Shown here one piece after another: positions 1-8,662 of a stretch of 64,000 nt of DNA; within the stretch, counting starts at the first letter, position 1, and each line of letters begins with the position of its first letter. A program made the position numbers and the translations under genes. The notes beneath the pieces are model-generated. The model had not been told where the DNA came from, searched no databases, and saw only the letters and a program-made list of their open reading frames with translations. This stretch comes from Burkholderiales bacterium (GTDB taxonomy: Bacteria; Pseudomonadota; Gammaproteobacteria; Burkholderiales; SG8-41), in assembly GCA_019744975.1 (NCBI GenBank), contig JAIETP010000025.1, forward strand, positions 1 to 64,000, in the 5' to 3' direction.

Positions 1-384
1 GACCTGCAAGTGCGCACTCCCAAAGCGATCCTTTTTCAGTGTGCCTGCAATTTGCTCGGGCGACCAACCCATTTCCAGTTGGCTGCGCACCTGCGCCCAA
101 AGGACGCTGTCTCGCGCGAGCTTTCTCGCACGTCGCGTCCGGCGACAAAGGCGCCTGGCGCGCTGCCCGGCACGCTTGGCATCATAGCCCCCAGCGATCG
201 TTGGGCGTCCCATGGCACCACGCTCGGCGTCAGAGTGCCAGCCATTGCGGCGCCGTTCTCTGGAAATGGAGCTGGGCGCACGGTTCAGGACCCGGGCGAT
301 TTCCCTTACCCCTTGCCCCGCTTGTGTCATCGCCATGATCGTGCCGCGCTCCTCAGCGCACAGATGATCGTAGTGCGTTCCCAT
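1..384 (-). CDS. IS30-family transposase, N-terminal part (cut by window edge)
   Basis: The minus-strand frame opens at an ATG (384-382) and stays open for 128 codons to the window edge, so the catalytic C-terminal part is not visible. The protein starts MGTHYDHLCAEERGTIMAM. It continues with a helix-turn-helix at about residues 22-45 (GVREIARVLNRAPSSISRE), the arrangement of IS30-family transposases, which bind their terminal repeats through this region. A later WSPEQIAGTLKK segment is also typical of the family. The reading rests on motif recognition and the family call is firm. Whether the copy is intact cannot be judged here. Overlapping open frames on the plus strand are shadows of this gene. 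Confidence 0.85.
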   Translation of the reverse strand, partial: MGTHYDHLCAEERGTIMAMTQAGQGVREIARVLNRAPSSISRERRRNGWHSDAERGAMGRPTIAGGYDAKRAGQRARRLCRRTRRARKLARDSVLWAQVRSQLEMGWSPEQIAGTLKKDRFGSAHLQV

Positions 385-401
385 GCAACACCTCCCTCTG
401 T

Positions 402-431
402 ATGGTGTTGCACTTGTACCTTGAATCCGCC
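402..431. mobile_element. Probable terminal inverted repeat of the IS30-type element
   Basis: The stretch containing gttgcacttgtaccttgaat lies 20-45 bp upstream of the transposase start, where an IS30-family element should end. The opposite end is outside the window, so the repeat cannot be paired and the exact boundary is inferred. Confidence 0.45.
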
Positions 432-692
432 CACCAAAGAAAAGTGCACCCTACTTCACCGCCCCTTCGGGGTTCCCTGCGTTGCTCGCACGGTCGGGCG
501 GCTGCGGAACTCGCGCACGTTCGCTATTTCTTGATACTGGTTTGGGCGGGAATTACTGGTGGTTCTGAGCCGTCCTGCGCGCTCGCACAGTCCTCGCCGA
601 CTACCCCCGGCCGCGCTGCGCTACTCGGCGGCTCAGAAGGGGGGCAAAGTCAACGGCAGATCGCACGGCGGAATACGAGAGCTTATTTTGTC
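432..692. other. Intergenic region, no gene seen; contains a 10-bp inverted repeat
   Basis: No coding frame here looks real. The short open frames are G+C-rich, without a ribosome site or recognisable protein. An inverted repeat, ttctgagccg (563-572) and cggctcagaa (629-638), brackets a C-rich segment. This could be a decayed repeat or the scar of an insertion next to the IS30 copy. Confidence 0.4.
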
Positions 693-1124
693 TTATCCGT
701 TTTGGCGATGATGATCTTGAATTCGCTGTAATACTTTTTGGGATGTAAGACCGACAAACTTCTTGCCGCTTCTTAAAATTGCTTCAAAACAGACAAGGTC
801 ATCAGTTTTAATACTTTCGTTATTTTTCTCGGTACTTTTCGATGCTATGAGCCCGCCTAGCCAACCGCCTGCTATTTGCCCCATTGCCCGTTGGCCAGCC
901 CCAAAGAGCCCCTTGTTGTTGACTTTGTATGCTTCAAACTCGGGTCCACTGAGAGGCGTAATGCTTTGTAGCTCTTTTTTTAGTTTTAAAGTCTTTGTTC
1001 CGAGATAACCCATCGTTACCAATTGATGGTTCTCCATTCCATATTCCCAAGGTCCGTTCTGTATATCCCCAGAACAAACGATGATTTCGCCAACTTCATG
1101 ACCAAACCATTTGTGAGTGGACAT
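693..1124 (-). CDS. Hypothetical protein, A+T-rich gene
   Basis: The protein has 143 residues, and the ATG at 1124 is preceded by a good ribosome site (CAGGAG, 6 nt away). I do not recognise the family. The middle (residues about 78-95, GQRAMGQIAGGWLGGLIAS) is glycine-rich and mildly hydrophobic, and no signal peptide is evident. The fold could be a small beta-rich domain, but that is a guess. Base composition is clearly more A+T-rich than the genes from 1700 onward. With the next gene and the neighbouring IS30 copy, this suggests acquired DNA. Confidence 0.6.
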   Translation of the reverse strand: MSTHKWFGHEVGEIIVCSGDIQNGPWEYGMENHQLVTMGYLGTKTLKLKKELQSITPLSGPEFEAYKVNNKGLFGAGQRAMGQIAGGWLGGLIASKSTEKNNESIKTDDLVCFEAILRSGKKFVGLTSQKVLQRIQDHHRQNG

Positions 1125-1176
1125 GGTGCACTCCTGGTTTCTGAAAATTCTGATTAGTGCTAATAACTCGCCCGTA

Positions 1177-1662
1177 TTAATCTTTAAAATTTTCTTTTGT
1201 CGTAATTAGGTAATCAGATAAATTTTCATCTTTTACGTTTTCAAGGAAAACGCTCATTAAATTTCTTATTGATTTATATAAATATTGCACATCCCAAAAC
1301 TTTGTGTCGGAGGTTGCGCTGGTGCGTTCATAGGTTAGATGGGCGAGATACTTGTTTGCACGGATTTTTGCCTGCTTAAGCTTCTCGGGCATCGGCGGCC
1401 TAATTTCGCCCCACTGCTTGGATGGCAACATAAAATCTTGAGCCACAATGTCATCGGATTCATCCGAGTCTCGGTTATAGAAAAAGTCAATTAATGACCG
1501 AGTGTGCAGCAAGTAAGATTCCAATATTGCATTTTCTATTGTTTCTTGGTGACGCGAATTGCCCAGAATTGCTTTAGATAACTCCACATGCATCCGATAT
1601 TCGTAGGAGAGCTCTATAGATCCTAGTTTTAGTTCCTCCATTTTGCGTTTGCGCCGCGGCAT
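1177..1662 (-). CDS. Hypothetical protein, possible HEPN-like all-helical protein
   Basis: The protein has 161 residues, appears all-helical and is charged. Starts at 1662 (MPRRKRKMEEL) or at the eighth codon are both possible, and neither has a strong ribosome site. The segments ILESYLLHTRSLIDFFYN and RANKYLAHLTYERTS resemble the pattern of HEPN/AbiU2-like hypothetical proteins found in defence islands. The diagnostic RxxxxH is not clear, so the similarity is weak. The gene is A+T-rich like its downstream neighbour at 693-1124 and on the same strand, 52 bp apart, so the two may be one transfer unit. Confidence 0.5.
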   Translation of the reverse strand: MPRRKRKMEELKLGSIELSYEYRMHVELSKAILGNSRHQETIENAILESYLLHTRSLIDFFYNRDSDESDDIVAQDFMLPSKQWGEIRPPMPEKLKQAKIRANKYLAHLTYERTSATSDTKFWDVQYLYKSIRNLMSVFLENVKDENLSDYLITTKENFKD

Positions 1663-1699
1663 GGGATTGATTGAATGCCCTCACTTTTGAGCGAGATTT

Positions 1700-2698
1700 T
1701 TAATTTACCTTCGCCCCCGAAACCTTCACCACCTCCGCCCAAAGCCTAGCCTCACTCGCCAACAGCTTGCCGAACTGCTCCGACGATCCGCCCACCGCAT
1801 CCGTCCCCAACTGCTTCAACCTTGCCGCCGTCGCCGGCGTGTTCAGCGCTTTCTGTGCGGCGCTGTGCAGCGTTGTGATGATCGCTTTCGGTGTTTTTGC
1901 CGGGGCGAGGATGCCGTACCAGGTGTCCGTCGCGTAGCCGGGCACGCTTTCGCCGATGGTGGGGATGTCGGGGGCGGCCTGGGCGCGTTTGCTGCTGGTC
2001 AGGCCCAGCGGGCGCAGGCGGCCGTCTTTGATGAAGGGTAGTACCGGCAAGAGGCCGTCCATCGAGAGCTGAATCTGGCCGCCGACTGTGTCCATGCGCG
2101 AGGGAGTGCTGCCTTTGTAGGGGATGTGGACGATGTCGACGCCGGCCATTTGTTTGAACAGTTCCATGTTCAGATGGGTCGCCGAACCGGTGCCGGCGGA
2201 GCCGTAGGACAGTTTGCCCGGGCTGGTTTTGGCCAGCGTGATCAGTTCTTTCAGGTTTTTTGCCGGCAGCGACGGATGCGCGACGATGATCTGGTAGGTG
2301 TTGGCGATGTGGATCACCGCTTCAAAATCCTTGATCGGGTCGTAGGTCTTCCTTGTGTGCAGCGCCGGGTTGATGACGTGGGACGGGCTGACGTTGATCA
2401 GCGTGTAGCCATCGGGTGCCGCGGTCGCAACGGTTTCGGTGCCGATCAGTCCGCCGGCGCCCATCCGGTTGTCGATGACGACGTTGGTGCCGAGGATGCG
2501 GCCCATTTCTTCGCCGACGGTGCGCGCCAGCGTGTCGCCGGTGCCGCCCGGTGCGAGAGGCACGATCATACGAATGACTTTGCTCGGGTAGGCCTGCGCT
2601 GAAACCAAGGCAGGGCTGAATGTGAAAATGAGTGCGAACAGGGCGCCGGCAGGGGCGGTGAGGGTGCGTTTCAAGTGAGCCTCCGTTGTATGGACCAT
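1700..2698 (-). CDS. Bug/TctC-family periplasmic solute-binding protein
   Basis: This 332-residue secreted protein has an N-terminal signal peptide that probably ends after ...FSPALVSAQA. The mature part carries the family hallmarks: YPSKVIRMIVPLAPGG, the ligand-loop region GTGDTLAR, NRMGAGGLIGTETVA, PDGYTLINVSPSH and HIPYKGS. Bug proteins bind carboxylates for tripartite tricarboxylate transporters, but many betaproteobacterial copies are orphans that act as sensors. No TctA or TctB membrane gene is in the window, so this is an orphan copy and its ligand is unknown. A response-regulator gene lies downstream of its start on the same strand, but no functional link is shown. Confidence 0.92.
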   Translation of the reverse strand: MVHTTEAHLKRTLTAPAGALFALIFTFSPALVSAQAYPSKVIRMIVPLAPGGTGDTLARTVGEEMGRILGTNVVIDNRMGAGGLIGTETVATAAPDGYTLINVSPSHVINPALHTRKTYDPIKDFEAVIHIANTYQIIVAHPSLPAKNLKELITLAKTSPGKLSYGSAGTGSATHLNMELFKQMAGVDIVHIPYKGSTPSRMDTVGGQIQLSMDGLLPVLPFIKDGRLRPLGLTSSKRAQAAPDIPTIGESVPGYATDTWYGILAPAKTPKAIITTLHSAAQKALNTPATAARLKQLGTDAVGGSSEQFGKLLASEARLWAEVVKVSGAKVN

Positions 2699-2801
2699 CG
2701 GAGACCGCAGGCTGGTGCCGCAGTCCTCTCGATGCCGTCATAGCCTACCGCAATGGCGGGCGGTGTTACAGGCAGATTGCCGGAGGCGGTGAAACGGAGG
2801 G

Positions 2802-3242
2802 TCAGACGCCGCTGCGTTTGACCAGGGCGTTGATGATTTTGACTTCGCCCGCGAGCTGATGGAGCCCGACGGGTTTGGTGACGTAATGGGTGGCCTGCAG
2901 GCGTTCGCTGGTGTCGCGGTCCTGCGGGGCGGCGGAGCTGGTCAGCATCATCACCGGCAGCGTGTGCAGGTCCGGGTGATGGCGGATGCCATGCAGCACC
3001 TCGTGGCCGCTTATTTTCGGCAGTTTGATATCCAGCAGCACGATGTCCGGACGCGTTGCGTTGATGTACTGGCCCTGCCGGTTGAGGTAGAGCAGCGCTT
3101 CTTCGCCGTCGGTGACTACTGCAAGGTTGTGCCGGATTTCTGCCAGGAACAGGGCTTCCTGCATCATGCGCACATCGGCGGGGTTGTCTTCCGCCAGCAG
3201 GATTTCGATGCGGCGATGGAGCTTGTCCTCGTCGTCATGCAT
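2802..3242 (-). CDS. Response regulator, CheY/Rcp-like single receiver domain
   Basis: A stand-alone receiver of 146 residues is obtained from the ATG at 3242. The acidic pocket is E18/D19, the phospho-acceptor is D71 in DIVLLDIKLP, T101 is the conserved Thr, and K123 lies in VTKPVG. There is no output domain. The insertions and the end of the protein look like the Rcp-type regulators that partner phytochrome-like kinases. The start overlaps the stop of the upstream histidine kinase by 8 nt (ATGCATGA), so translation is coupled and the two should form one phosphorelay. A longer frame from 3326 exists, but the extra residues overlap the kinase and match nothing. Confidence 0.9.
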   Translation of the reverse strand: MHDDEDKLHRRIEILLAEDNPADVRMMQEALFLAEIRHNLAVVTDGEEALLYLNRQGQYINATRPDIVLLDIKLPKISGHEVLHGIRHHPDLHTLPVMMLTSSAAPQDRDTSERLQATHYVTKPVGLHQLAGEVKIINALVKRSGV

Positions 3243-4596
3243 CTGCAGCGGGGAGGCTGAAGTAAAAAGTCGAGCCAGCCCCTTCTGTGGAATCAACCCA
3301 AATTCTTCCATGATGCCTCTCCACAATTTTTTTGCACAGGGCGAGTCCCATTCCGGTGCCCGGGTACCGGGGCCCGCTGTGCAGGCGTTCGTACATGTTG
3401 AAAATGCGTTTCTGGTACTTCGGTGGAATGCCGGTGCCGTTGTCCTGGACGGAAATTATACAGAGGCCATTCTCCCGTGCCGAGCGGATGTGGATCTGCG
3501 GCGGCGCTTCACGGCGGAACTTGATGGCGTTGGTCAGCAGGTTGGAAAACACCTGTTTGATCTGCACCGGATTGCCGCTGACTGTGGGCAGCGTGCCGCA
3601 TTGGATGGTCGCCCCGCTTTCCGCGATCGCGGCGATCAGGTCCTTCCGCAATTCCCCGAAGAGGGCGTTGCAGTCGACGTTGGCTGGTGATGGTGTTTCC
3701 GCGTCGACGCGGGCATAGGCCAGCAGGTCGTCGACCAGCTTGCGCATGTGATGGGCGCCGGTCACCACGTAGTTGATGAACTCCCTGCCGTCGGCATCCA
3801 GCCGGTCCGAGTAGCGGCTGCTCAGCAGTTCGGCGAAATTGGCCACGGTGCGCAGCGGTTCCTGCAGGTCGTGCGAGGCCGCGTAGGCGAATTTTTCGAG
3901 ATCCTGGTTGGCGCGTGACAGGTCACGCGTGCGTTCGTTGACGCGCTGCTCCAGTTCGTCGATGAGTTTCCGGTTTTCGAAACGCAGTTGCAGGGATTCG
4001 ACGATGGCACGGTTCACGCGATAGGCAACCACGAGCATGGTGGCCATGAACAGGAAGATCAGCCACGCCATCGCAATGTGCATGCCTTCGCCGACCATCG
4101 CAAAACGGAGGGCGGTCGGCAAGCCGATCAGTATCGAGAACAGCGCGAAGGCGGGAAACCACGATCCCATGATGCCGATGGCGCCGGCCAGCATTCCCGA
4201 CAGCACAAAGGCGAGGAAAATCTGGTGGACGAAGGAATCCGGCGTGAACAGCATGAAGCTGGATGCGCCCCAGACCATGCCGCCAAGGGCGGCGCCGACG
4301 CAGTAGAGATTGCGCCAGATGGCGCTTTGTCGGTGGTCCGGCGCTGCGCGATGGAAGGCGGCGGCGAGGGTGATGCGCGAGAAGCTGACGACGGCGAGCA
4401 GCGTGAACCAGAGGATGACCGCGCGGTAACCAAGGGCTGTGCCCTGTATGGCCGCCAGCAGCGCCCCGTTGAGCAGGGTGACGATCTGGGCAATGGTCGT
4501 GTTCCGGTACAGCAGCCGGATTTGTTCAGCCAGGAGATGCCCCGACTGATCGTCCTCCGCCACCGCCGCCGCGGCATTGGCTCCCGCCTGCGACAT
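3235..4596 (-). CDS. Membrane sensor histidine kinase
   Basis: About 453 residues from the ATG at 4596 (MSQAGAN). Roughly six hydrophobic segments fill residues 35-195, replacing any periplasmic sensor domain. A coiled coil follows (ENRKLIDELEQRVNERTRDL) and then the dimerisation/phospho-acceptor helix with H242 in ASHDLQEPLRT. The ATP-binding domain has NLLTNAIKF (N box), DNGTGIP (G1) and GTGMGLALCKKI (G2). The DLQEPLR H-box and the partner Rcp-type regulator are like those of phytochrome-type kinases, but no bilin-binding GAF domain is present. The signal is unknown. The start lies 1-4 nt from the stop of the upstream DUF3617 gene, so these three minus-strand genes may be one transcript. 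Confidence 0.92.
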   Translation of the reverse strand: MSQAGANAAAAVAEDDQSGHLLAEQIRLLYRNTTIAQIVTLLNGALLAAIQGTALGYRAVILWFTLLAVVSFSRITLAAAFHRAAPDHRQSAIWRNLYCVGAALGGMVWGASSFMLFTPDSFVHQIFLAFVLSGMLAGAIGIMGSWFPAFALFSILIGLPTALRFAMVGEGMHIAMAWLIFLFMATMLVVAYRVNRAIVESLQLRFENRKLIDELEQRVNERTRDLSRANQDLEKFAYAASHDLQEPLRTVANFAELLSSRYSDRLDADGREFINYVVTGAHHMRKLVDDLLAYARVDAETPSPANVDCNALFGELRKDLIAAIAESGATIQCGTLPTVSGNPVQIKQVFSNLLTNAIKFRREAPPQIHIRSARENGLCIISVQDNGTGIPPKYQKRIFNMYERLHSGPRYPGTGMGLALCKKIVERHHGRIWVDSTEGAGSTFYFSLPAADA

Positions 4597-4597
4597 T

Positions 4598-5185
4598 TTA
4601 TTTCCCGGCAATCGGCTTGATGCTGCCGCAATCGCCCGACACAAACTTGCCCTGCGCGTCCATGGTCATCTGTTCCGGCTTGCCTTTGGCCTGGCTCGTC
4701 ATTTTCATTTTCATGGTGTAGGACTCGGGGCTTTGCACCGTCACTTCGCCTTCGCCGGTCGATGGCGGTTTGCTGCAGCTGAACTTGAACTTGGTGGTGT
4801 TGCCGCTTTTTTGCAGTTGTTCCTGCTTGCAGTCGCCCTGGTTCTGCGCCGGGGCTTCATTGCGGGCGGCCATTTCCTTGGTGATGCAGACTCGCGTGGA
4901 CATGCCGCCGCCGGGGGCGCCGGGCTGCATGCTGACACCCTGTTGCGCCATCATTTTTTCCATTTGTTTGCGCTGCTCGGGCGACATCGAGGCCATCTGT
5001 TTCTGCATCTGCTCCATGGCGGCGTTCATCTTGGCGCCCGTGTCGCCGCTGCCGCCCATCTTGTTGGTGATTTCCCACAGGCCGGGTTTCATGGTCTGTG
5101 CGGCGGCGGGCAACGTGGTCACGCCGAACGCAACGATACCCACAAGGCTGATGCCGAGGTACTGGCTCAAGGATGATGTACGCAT
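4598..5185 (-). CDS. DUF3617-family secreted protein
   Basis: 195 residues starting with a signal peptide (MRTSSLSQYLGISLVGIVAFGVTTLPAAAQ), followed by TMKPGLWEITNKM, the opening of DUF3617 proteins. The middle is rich in Met and Gln (QMQKQMASMSPEQRKQMEKMM) and probably helical. Four cysteines in the second half (CITKE, GDCKQ, FSCSK, GDCGS) could form disulfides in the periplasm. The function of the family is unknown. The longer frame opening at 5404 is rejected because only the 5185 start yields a signal peptide. The gene is divergent from the NHL-repeat gene. Confidence 0.85.
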   Translation of the reverse strand: MRTSSLSQYLGISLVGIVAFGVTTLPAAAQTMKPGLWEITNKMGGSGDTGAKMNAAMEQMQKQMASMSPEQRKQMEKMMAQQGVSMQPGAPGGGMSTRVCITKEMAARNEAPAQNQGDCKQEQLQKSGNTTKFKFSCSKPPSTGEGEVTVQSPESYTMKMKMTSQAKGKPEQMTMDAQGKFVSGDCGSIKPIAGK

Positions 5186-5384
5186 GGTGTGCTCCCTCTT
5201 TGGGTGGAATGATTTTGCTGGACAGATTGTAGCGCCGAAAGCGGATTTCGACTGCCCACATGTTGATCTGTCGGCGCGGCGGTGGCGGGGCATGCGCCTG
5301 TGCGGATTCCACTGTATTCTCCCGCTCACAATCAAGCCGCCACAGACGCGGCGATCATCACCACGCATCCTTAAGGAGAGGCCC

Positions 5385-6281
5385 ATGGCGCAGGCTGCCA
5401 CCATCGCTGTCCAGCAGAACGTTCCGGAACTGAATTACCGCGTCGTCCCTGACATTTTCAAATTACCGGAAGGCGTGAATTTCGGGCCGTGTTCGGCGGT
5501 TGCGGTGCGCGCGAACGGCAACATCCTCGTCTTTACCCGCAGTGAACATGCGCTGATGGAATTCAACCCGCAGGGCATGTACCTGCGTTCGCTGGGTCGC
5601 GGCGTGTTCGACAATCCGCACGGCCTGCGCCTGGATGCGCAGGGCAATATCTGGGTCACCGATACCGTTGCACACATTGTCGTGAAAATGACGGCCGAAG
5701 GAAAAATCCTGATGGTGCTGGGCGTGAAGGGCCGTGCCACCGACTGGCACCAGGCGGGACATTTGCGTTGTTTCAACGAACCCAATGACATCGCGTTTGG
5801 ATTAAAAGGTGATGTCTATGTCACCCAGGGCCATGGCAAGGGCGAATCACGGGTGATCCGTTTTGATGGCGACGGAAACTTTTTGAATACCTGGGGCGGC
5901 GAGGGCAAGGAGCCGGGGCAGTTCAACCAGCCGCATGCGGTGATCACCGACAGCAAGGGACTGGTCTACATCGCCGACCGTTCCAACCAGCGCCTGCAGG
6001 TGTTCGATGCCGAGGGCAAATTCCTGCGCGAAAAAGCGCATCCGGGCACACCCTGCGGCCTGTGCATGATGAGCGACGGCAAACACATCATGATGGCGCA
6101 TGGCCACGCGGGCCGGATCATGAAGCTCGACATGGATCTGAATCTGCTCGCGGCCACCGGTGGCCAGGGCAAGGGCCCGAATCGTTATGGCGAAGCGCAT
6201 TACCTGACGCTGGATGCGCAGGACAATATTTATGTCGCGGATTCGCTGAACTGGAACGTGCAGAAACTGGTGAAGACCTAG
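5385..6281 (+). CDS. NHL-repeat beta-propeller protein (PAL-like family)
   Basis: 298 residues from an ATG preceded by AAGGAGAG. The sequence is a run of NHL-type blades: FDNPHGLRLDAQGNIWVTD, FNEPNDIAFGLKGDVYVTQ, FNQPHAVITDSKGLVYIAD and YLTLDAQDNIYVADS. It therefore folds as a beta-propeller of about six blades. It resembles proteins annotated as peptidyl-alpha-hydroxyglycine alpha-amidating-lyase-like. That name reflects only the fold, and no signal peptide is visible. The enzyme activity, if any, is unknown. A much longer frame from 4770 has no supporting start. Confidence 0.88.
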   Translation: MAQAATIAVQQNVPELNYRVVPDIFKLPEGVNFGPCSAVAVRANGNILVFTRSEHALMEFNPQGMYLRSLGRGVFDNPHGLRLDAQGNIWVTDTVAHIVVKMTAEGKILMVLGVKGRATDWHQAGHLRCFNEPNDIAFGLKGDVYVTQGHGKGESRVIRFDGDGNFLNTWGGEGKEPGQFNQPHAVITDSKGLVYIADRSNQRLQVFDAEGKFLREKAHPGTPCGLCMMSDGKHIMMAHGHAGRIMKLDMDLNLLAATGGQGKGPNRYGEAHYLTLDAQDNIYVADSLNWNVQKLVKT

Positions 6282-6289
6282 AATACTTG

Positions 6290-6316
6290 TAAGTATTTGA
6301 TTTTATTCATTATTTT
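6290..6316. repeat. Dispersed 27-bp A+T-rich repeat, copy 1
   Basis: The sequence beginning taagtatttgattttatt is found again at 39731-39757 with 26 of 27 bases identical. Both copies lie directly after a gene's stop codon in convergent gene pairs. Confidence 0.65.
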
Positions 6317-6365
6317 GTAAATCAGAGCCGCTGCGTAACCGCGGCCCTGATCGCTGCAGCAAGGC

Positions 6366-7163
6366 TCAGCGGCCGAAGAATTTTTTCACCGTATCGTCGG
6401 CCACCTGCTGCAGGAACGCGGCGTCCTCGGCGGCAATCAGCTGGTGAAAGTTGTAGTCGTTGCCGACCGGCGATTTGCCGTACAGCGCGGCATACACGGT
6501 GTAGGCGCCGAGCAGGGTGCCGAGCAGTGTCGGGTGGCTGCCGTCGTATTCCTGGTGCAGCTTGATGTCGGGTCGCCGGCGGTAGGCTTCCTCGAAGGCG
6601 AGGCCGGTTGGGATCACCAGTGCGCCGATTTCGTTGCCGACGGAGACGTACATGTCTTCGGTCTTGCGCATCATGTCCGGGCCCGCCCGTTTGCTCGGTT
6701 TCACATGCGCCGGGGGCATGTAGAGCGCGGTCATTGCGCCGCGTCCGGTGATGAGCTTGTTGAACTCGATCGCCTTTTCGCGGAACGATGCGTGGCTTTT
6801 TTCGCTGAGCGCGTCGGTGCTGTTGCCCTGCAGGATCACCATGTCGAAAGGATCCTTGACGCCGATGTTTCCCGGCGTGATCAGGTGTTCGATATTGTGG
6901 TGTGCCAGCGGCGCGGCGGCGATGGTCGATGATTTGTAGATGAACGGTTTCGCCCAGGCGGGATCGGCGGCGAGTGCCACGCGCCGTGCGTGAAAATGCA
7001 GGCTCGCGTTGTAATAAAAATAACTGTTGCCGACAAACAGTACGCGTTTCGGCGTATCGGCCGGGGCTTTGACGGCCGGGGTCGCGGCCTGTGCAACGGC
7101 CGCCAGCAGGAGTGCGGCGGTCAACAGCAATGAATTCAGGGCGGAGATTGCGCGGGGCTGCAT
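6366..7163 (-). CDS. Secreted SGNH/GDSL-hydrolase-like protein
   Basis: 265 residues with a clear signal peptide (LLLTAALLLAAVAQAA). The mature domain starts with RVLFVGNSYFYYN, where the block-I nucleophile Ser sits in GNS. It continues with DMVILQGNSTDALS (block III-like) and ends with DGSHPTLLGTLLGAYTVYAALYG, holding the Asp and His of block V (D-x-x-H). These positions match the SGNH hydrolase fold, so a periplasmic esterase or acylesterase role is likely. The substrate is unknown. It lies 38 bp downstream of the lyase gene on the same strand and could be cotranscribed. Confidence 0.8.
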   Translation of the reverse strand: MQPRAISALNSLLLTAALLLAAVAQAATPAVKAPADTPKRVLFVGNSYFYYNASLHFHARRVALAADPAWAKPFIYKSSTIAAAPLAHHNIEHLITPGNIGVKDPFDMVILQGNSTDALSEKSHASFREKAIEFNKLITGRGAMTALYMPPAHVKPSKRAGPDMMRKTEDMYVSVGNEIGALVIPTGLAFEEAYRRRPDIKLHQEYDGSHPTLLGTLLGAYTVYAALYGKSPVGNDYNFHQLIAAEDAAFLQQVADDTVKKFFGR

Positions 7164-7201
7164 GGTGTCGCTCCTTTTCGGGGAATGGCCGGGTGATGCA
7201 T

Positions 7202-8569
7202 TCAGGGGTGTGTTGATTCGTGCCGGCGCATTGCGTTCGCCGCGACGCGGGCCGCTGCCGCCATTTCTCTGGCCATGGTGGCGCTGTGTCCGGTGTAGTT
7301 GGCCGGATCCAGCGCGGCGCGTAATGCCGGTTCGCCGACGGCGCTGCGCACCTGTTCATCCTGCAGCAACAGTTCCGGCAGTGCGACGCCGGTGGCCGCG
7401 GATTCGGCGACGGCATGATGCAGCAGGTCATGCGCATGGCCGCGGCCGATTGCCGGCGCCAGCACCATCATCGCGTTTTCAGCGGCGATGAATGATCCGG
7501 AAATTTCCAGGTTCTGCCGCATGCGTTCCGGCACCAGGCGGATGCAGTCCAGCAGTTGATCCAGTTCCGCGACCAGTTCGCAGGCCATCGGGCAGATGCT
7601 GTCCATCAGACCGTAGAGCATCTGGTTGTTTGCGACGTCGCCTTCATGGCTGGGCTGCATGGCTTCCAGCGCCAGCGGCGCCTGGCTGCGCAACCGGGCC
7701 GCGAGTGTGATGACCTGCACCGCCACCTTGGAATTGATTTTGTGCGGCATGGTGCTGGAACCGATCACTTCGTCGCCCAGACTTTCGTAAACCTCGCCGA
7801 ACTCGTCGGCCATCAGCACATAAAATTCCCGGGCGATTTTCGAGCAGGTCGCGCTGAACAGGGCCAGCAGCAGCACGTACTCCGCGACATGGTCGGTGCC
7901 GGCGCGCGAAGGTACGCGCATGGCATGCAGGCCCAGGCGCTGTGACAGGCGGCGGTTGATCTCGGGACCGTGTTCGCCGAAAGCATGCATGGCGCCGATG
8001 GCGCCGCCCCACAGCGACAGGAATACCCGTGGTTCGGCGGCAACAAGACGGTCGCGGTGGCGCAACAGTTCTTCGATCCATGCCGCGACCTTGAGGCCGA
8101 AGGTGATCGGCAGCGCATGGCGGTGGTTGGTGCGACCGGCGGTGAGCATGTCCGCGCTGCTCTCGGCAAGGGCGGCGAGTTTTTCCAGCACATCGCCGAA
8201 CATCAACATGAATGCCGCATGCGCCCGGCGCATCTGCAGGGTACGTCCGGTCTGCAGCACGTTCTGGGTGGTGGCGCCCCAGTGCACGTAATCGCCGGCG
8301 TCTCCGTCGCAGGCCTTGCCGAGTGTGCGCACCAGCGACAGGATGGGCGCGCGGGTGCGCGCCATGTCGGCGACGAGCGCGGTTTCGTCGATATGGTCGA
8401 GGTTGGCACGGCGGCGGATTTCTACAGCAGCGGCGCGCGGGATGATGCCAAGTTCCGCCTGCACTTCGGCCAGCGCAGCTTCGATGTCCAGCCAGGATTG
8501 CCACAGGCTGCGCTGCGTGAACAGTGCGCGGATTTCGGCGAGGGACGGGCGAGCAGGGCTGGAGTCCAT
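7202..8569 (-). CDS. Lyase of the fumarase/aspartase superfamily (adenylosuccinate lyase / PcaB-like)
   Basis: 455 residues with the superfamily signature GSSTMPHKINSK, which holds the catalytic loop, and the upstream TTQNVLQTGR and TNHRHALPITFG segments. The C-terminal part matches the adenylosuccinate-lyase/3-carboxymuconate cycloisomerase branch. A housekeeping PurB is less likely because the gene sits between a Bug receptor and a secreted hydrolase, with a divergent LysR regulator upstream. A catabolic lyase for a carboxylated substrate fits better. The exact substrate cannot be read from the sequence. Confidence 0.85.
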   Translation of the reverse strand: MDSSPARPSLAEIRALFTQRSLWQSWLDIEAALAEVQAELGIIPRAAAVEIRRRANLDHIDETALVADMARTRAPILSLVRTLGKACDGDAGDYVHWGATTQNVLQTGRTLQMRRAHAAFMLMFGDVLEKLAALAESSADMLTAGRTNHRHALPITFGLKVAAWIEELLRHRDRLVAAEPRVFLSLWGGAIGAMHAFGEHGPEINRRLSQRLGLHAMRVPSRAGTDHVAEYVLLLALFSATCSKIAREFYVLMADEFGEVYESLGDEVIGSSTMPHKINSKVAVQVITLAARLRSQAPLALEAMQPSHEGDVANNQMLYGLMDSICPMACELVAELDQLLDCIRLVPERMRQNLEISGSFIAAENAMMVLAPAIGRGHAHDLLHHAVAESAATGVALPELLLQDEQVRSAVGEPALRAALDPANYTGHSATMAREMAAAARVAANAMRRHESTHP

Positions 8570-8662
8570 GGTTGATGCGATGAGGTGGAGGTTGTTGCCC
8601 GGTTGCAGCGGGCGGGCAGGCGCCCGGCACAGGCTGTTCGCCTGCGCCGGGTCGTCGGGCGC

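Noticed and set aside
10-534. Plus-strand 174-residue open frame at the left edge
   Set aside because: It is the shadow of the minus-strand IS30 transposase and has no family resemblance.
4770-5384. Long N-terminal extension of the NHL-repeat protein
   Set aside because: The extension overlaps the DUF3617 gene on the other strand, and the ATG at 5385 has a strong ribosome site where homology begins.
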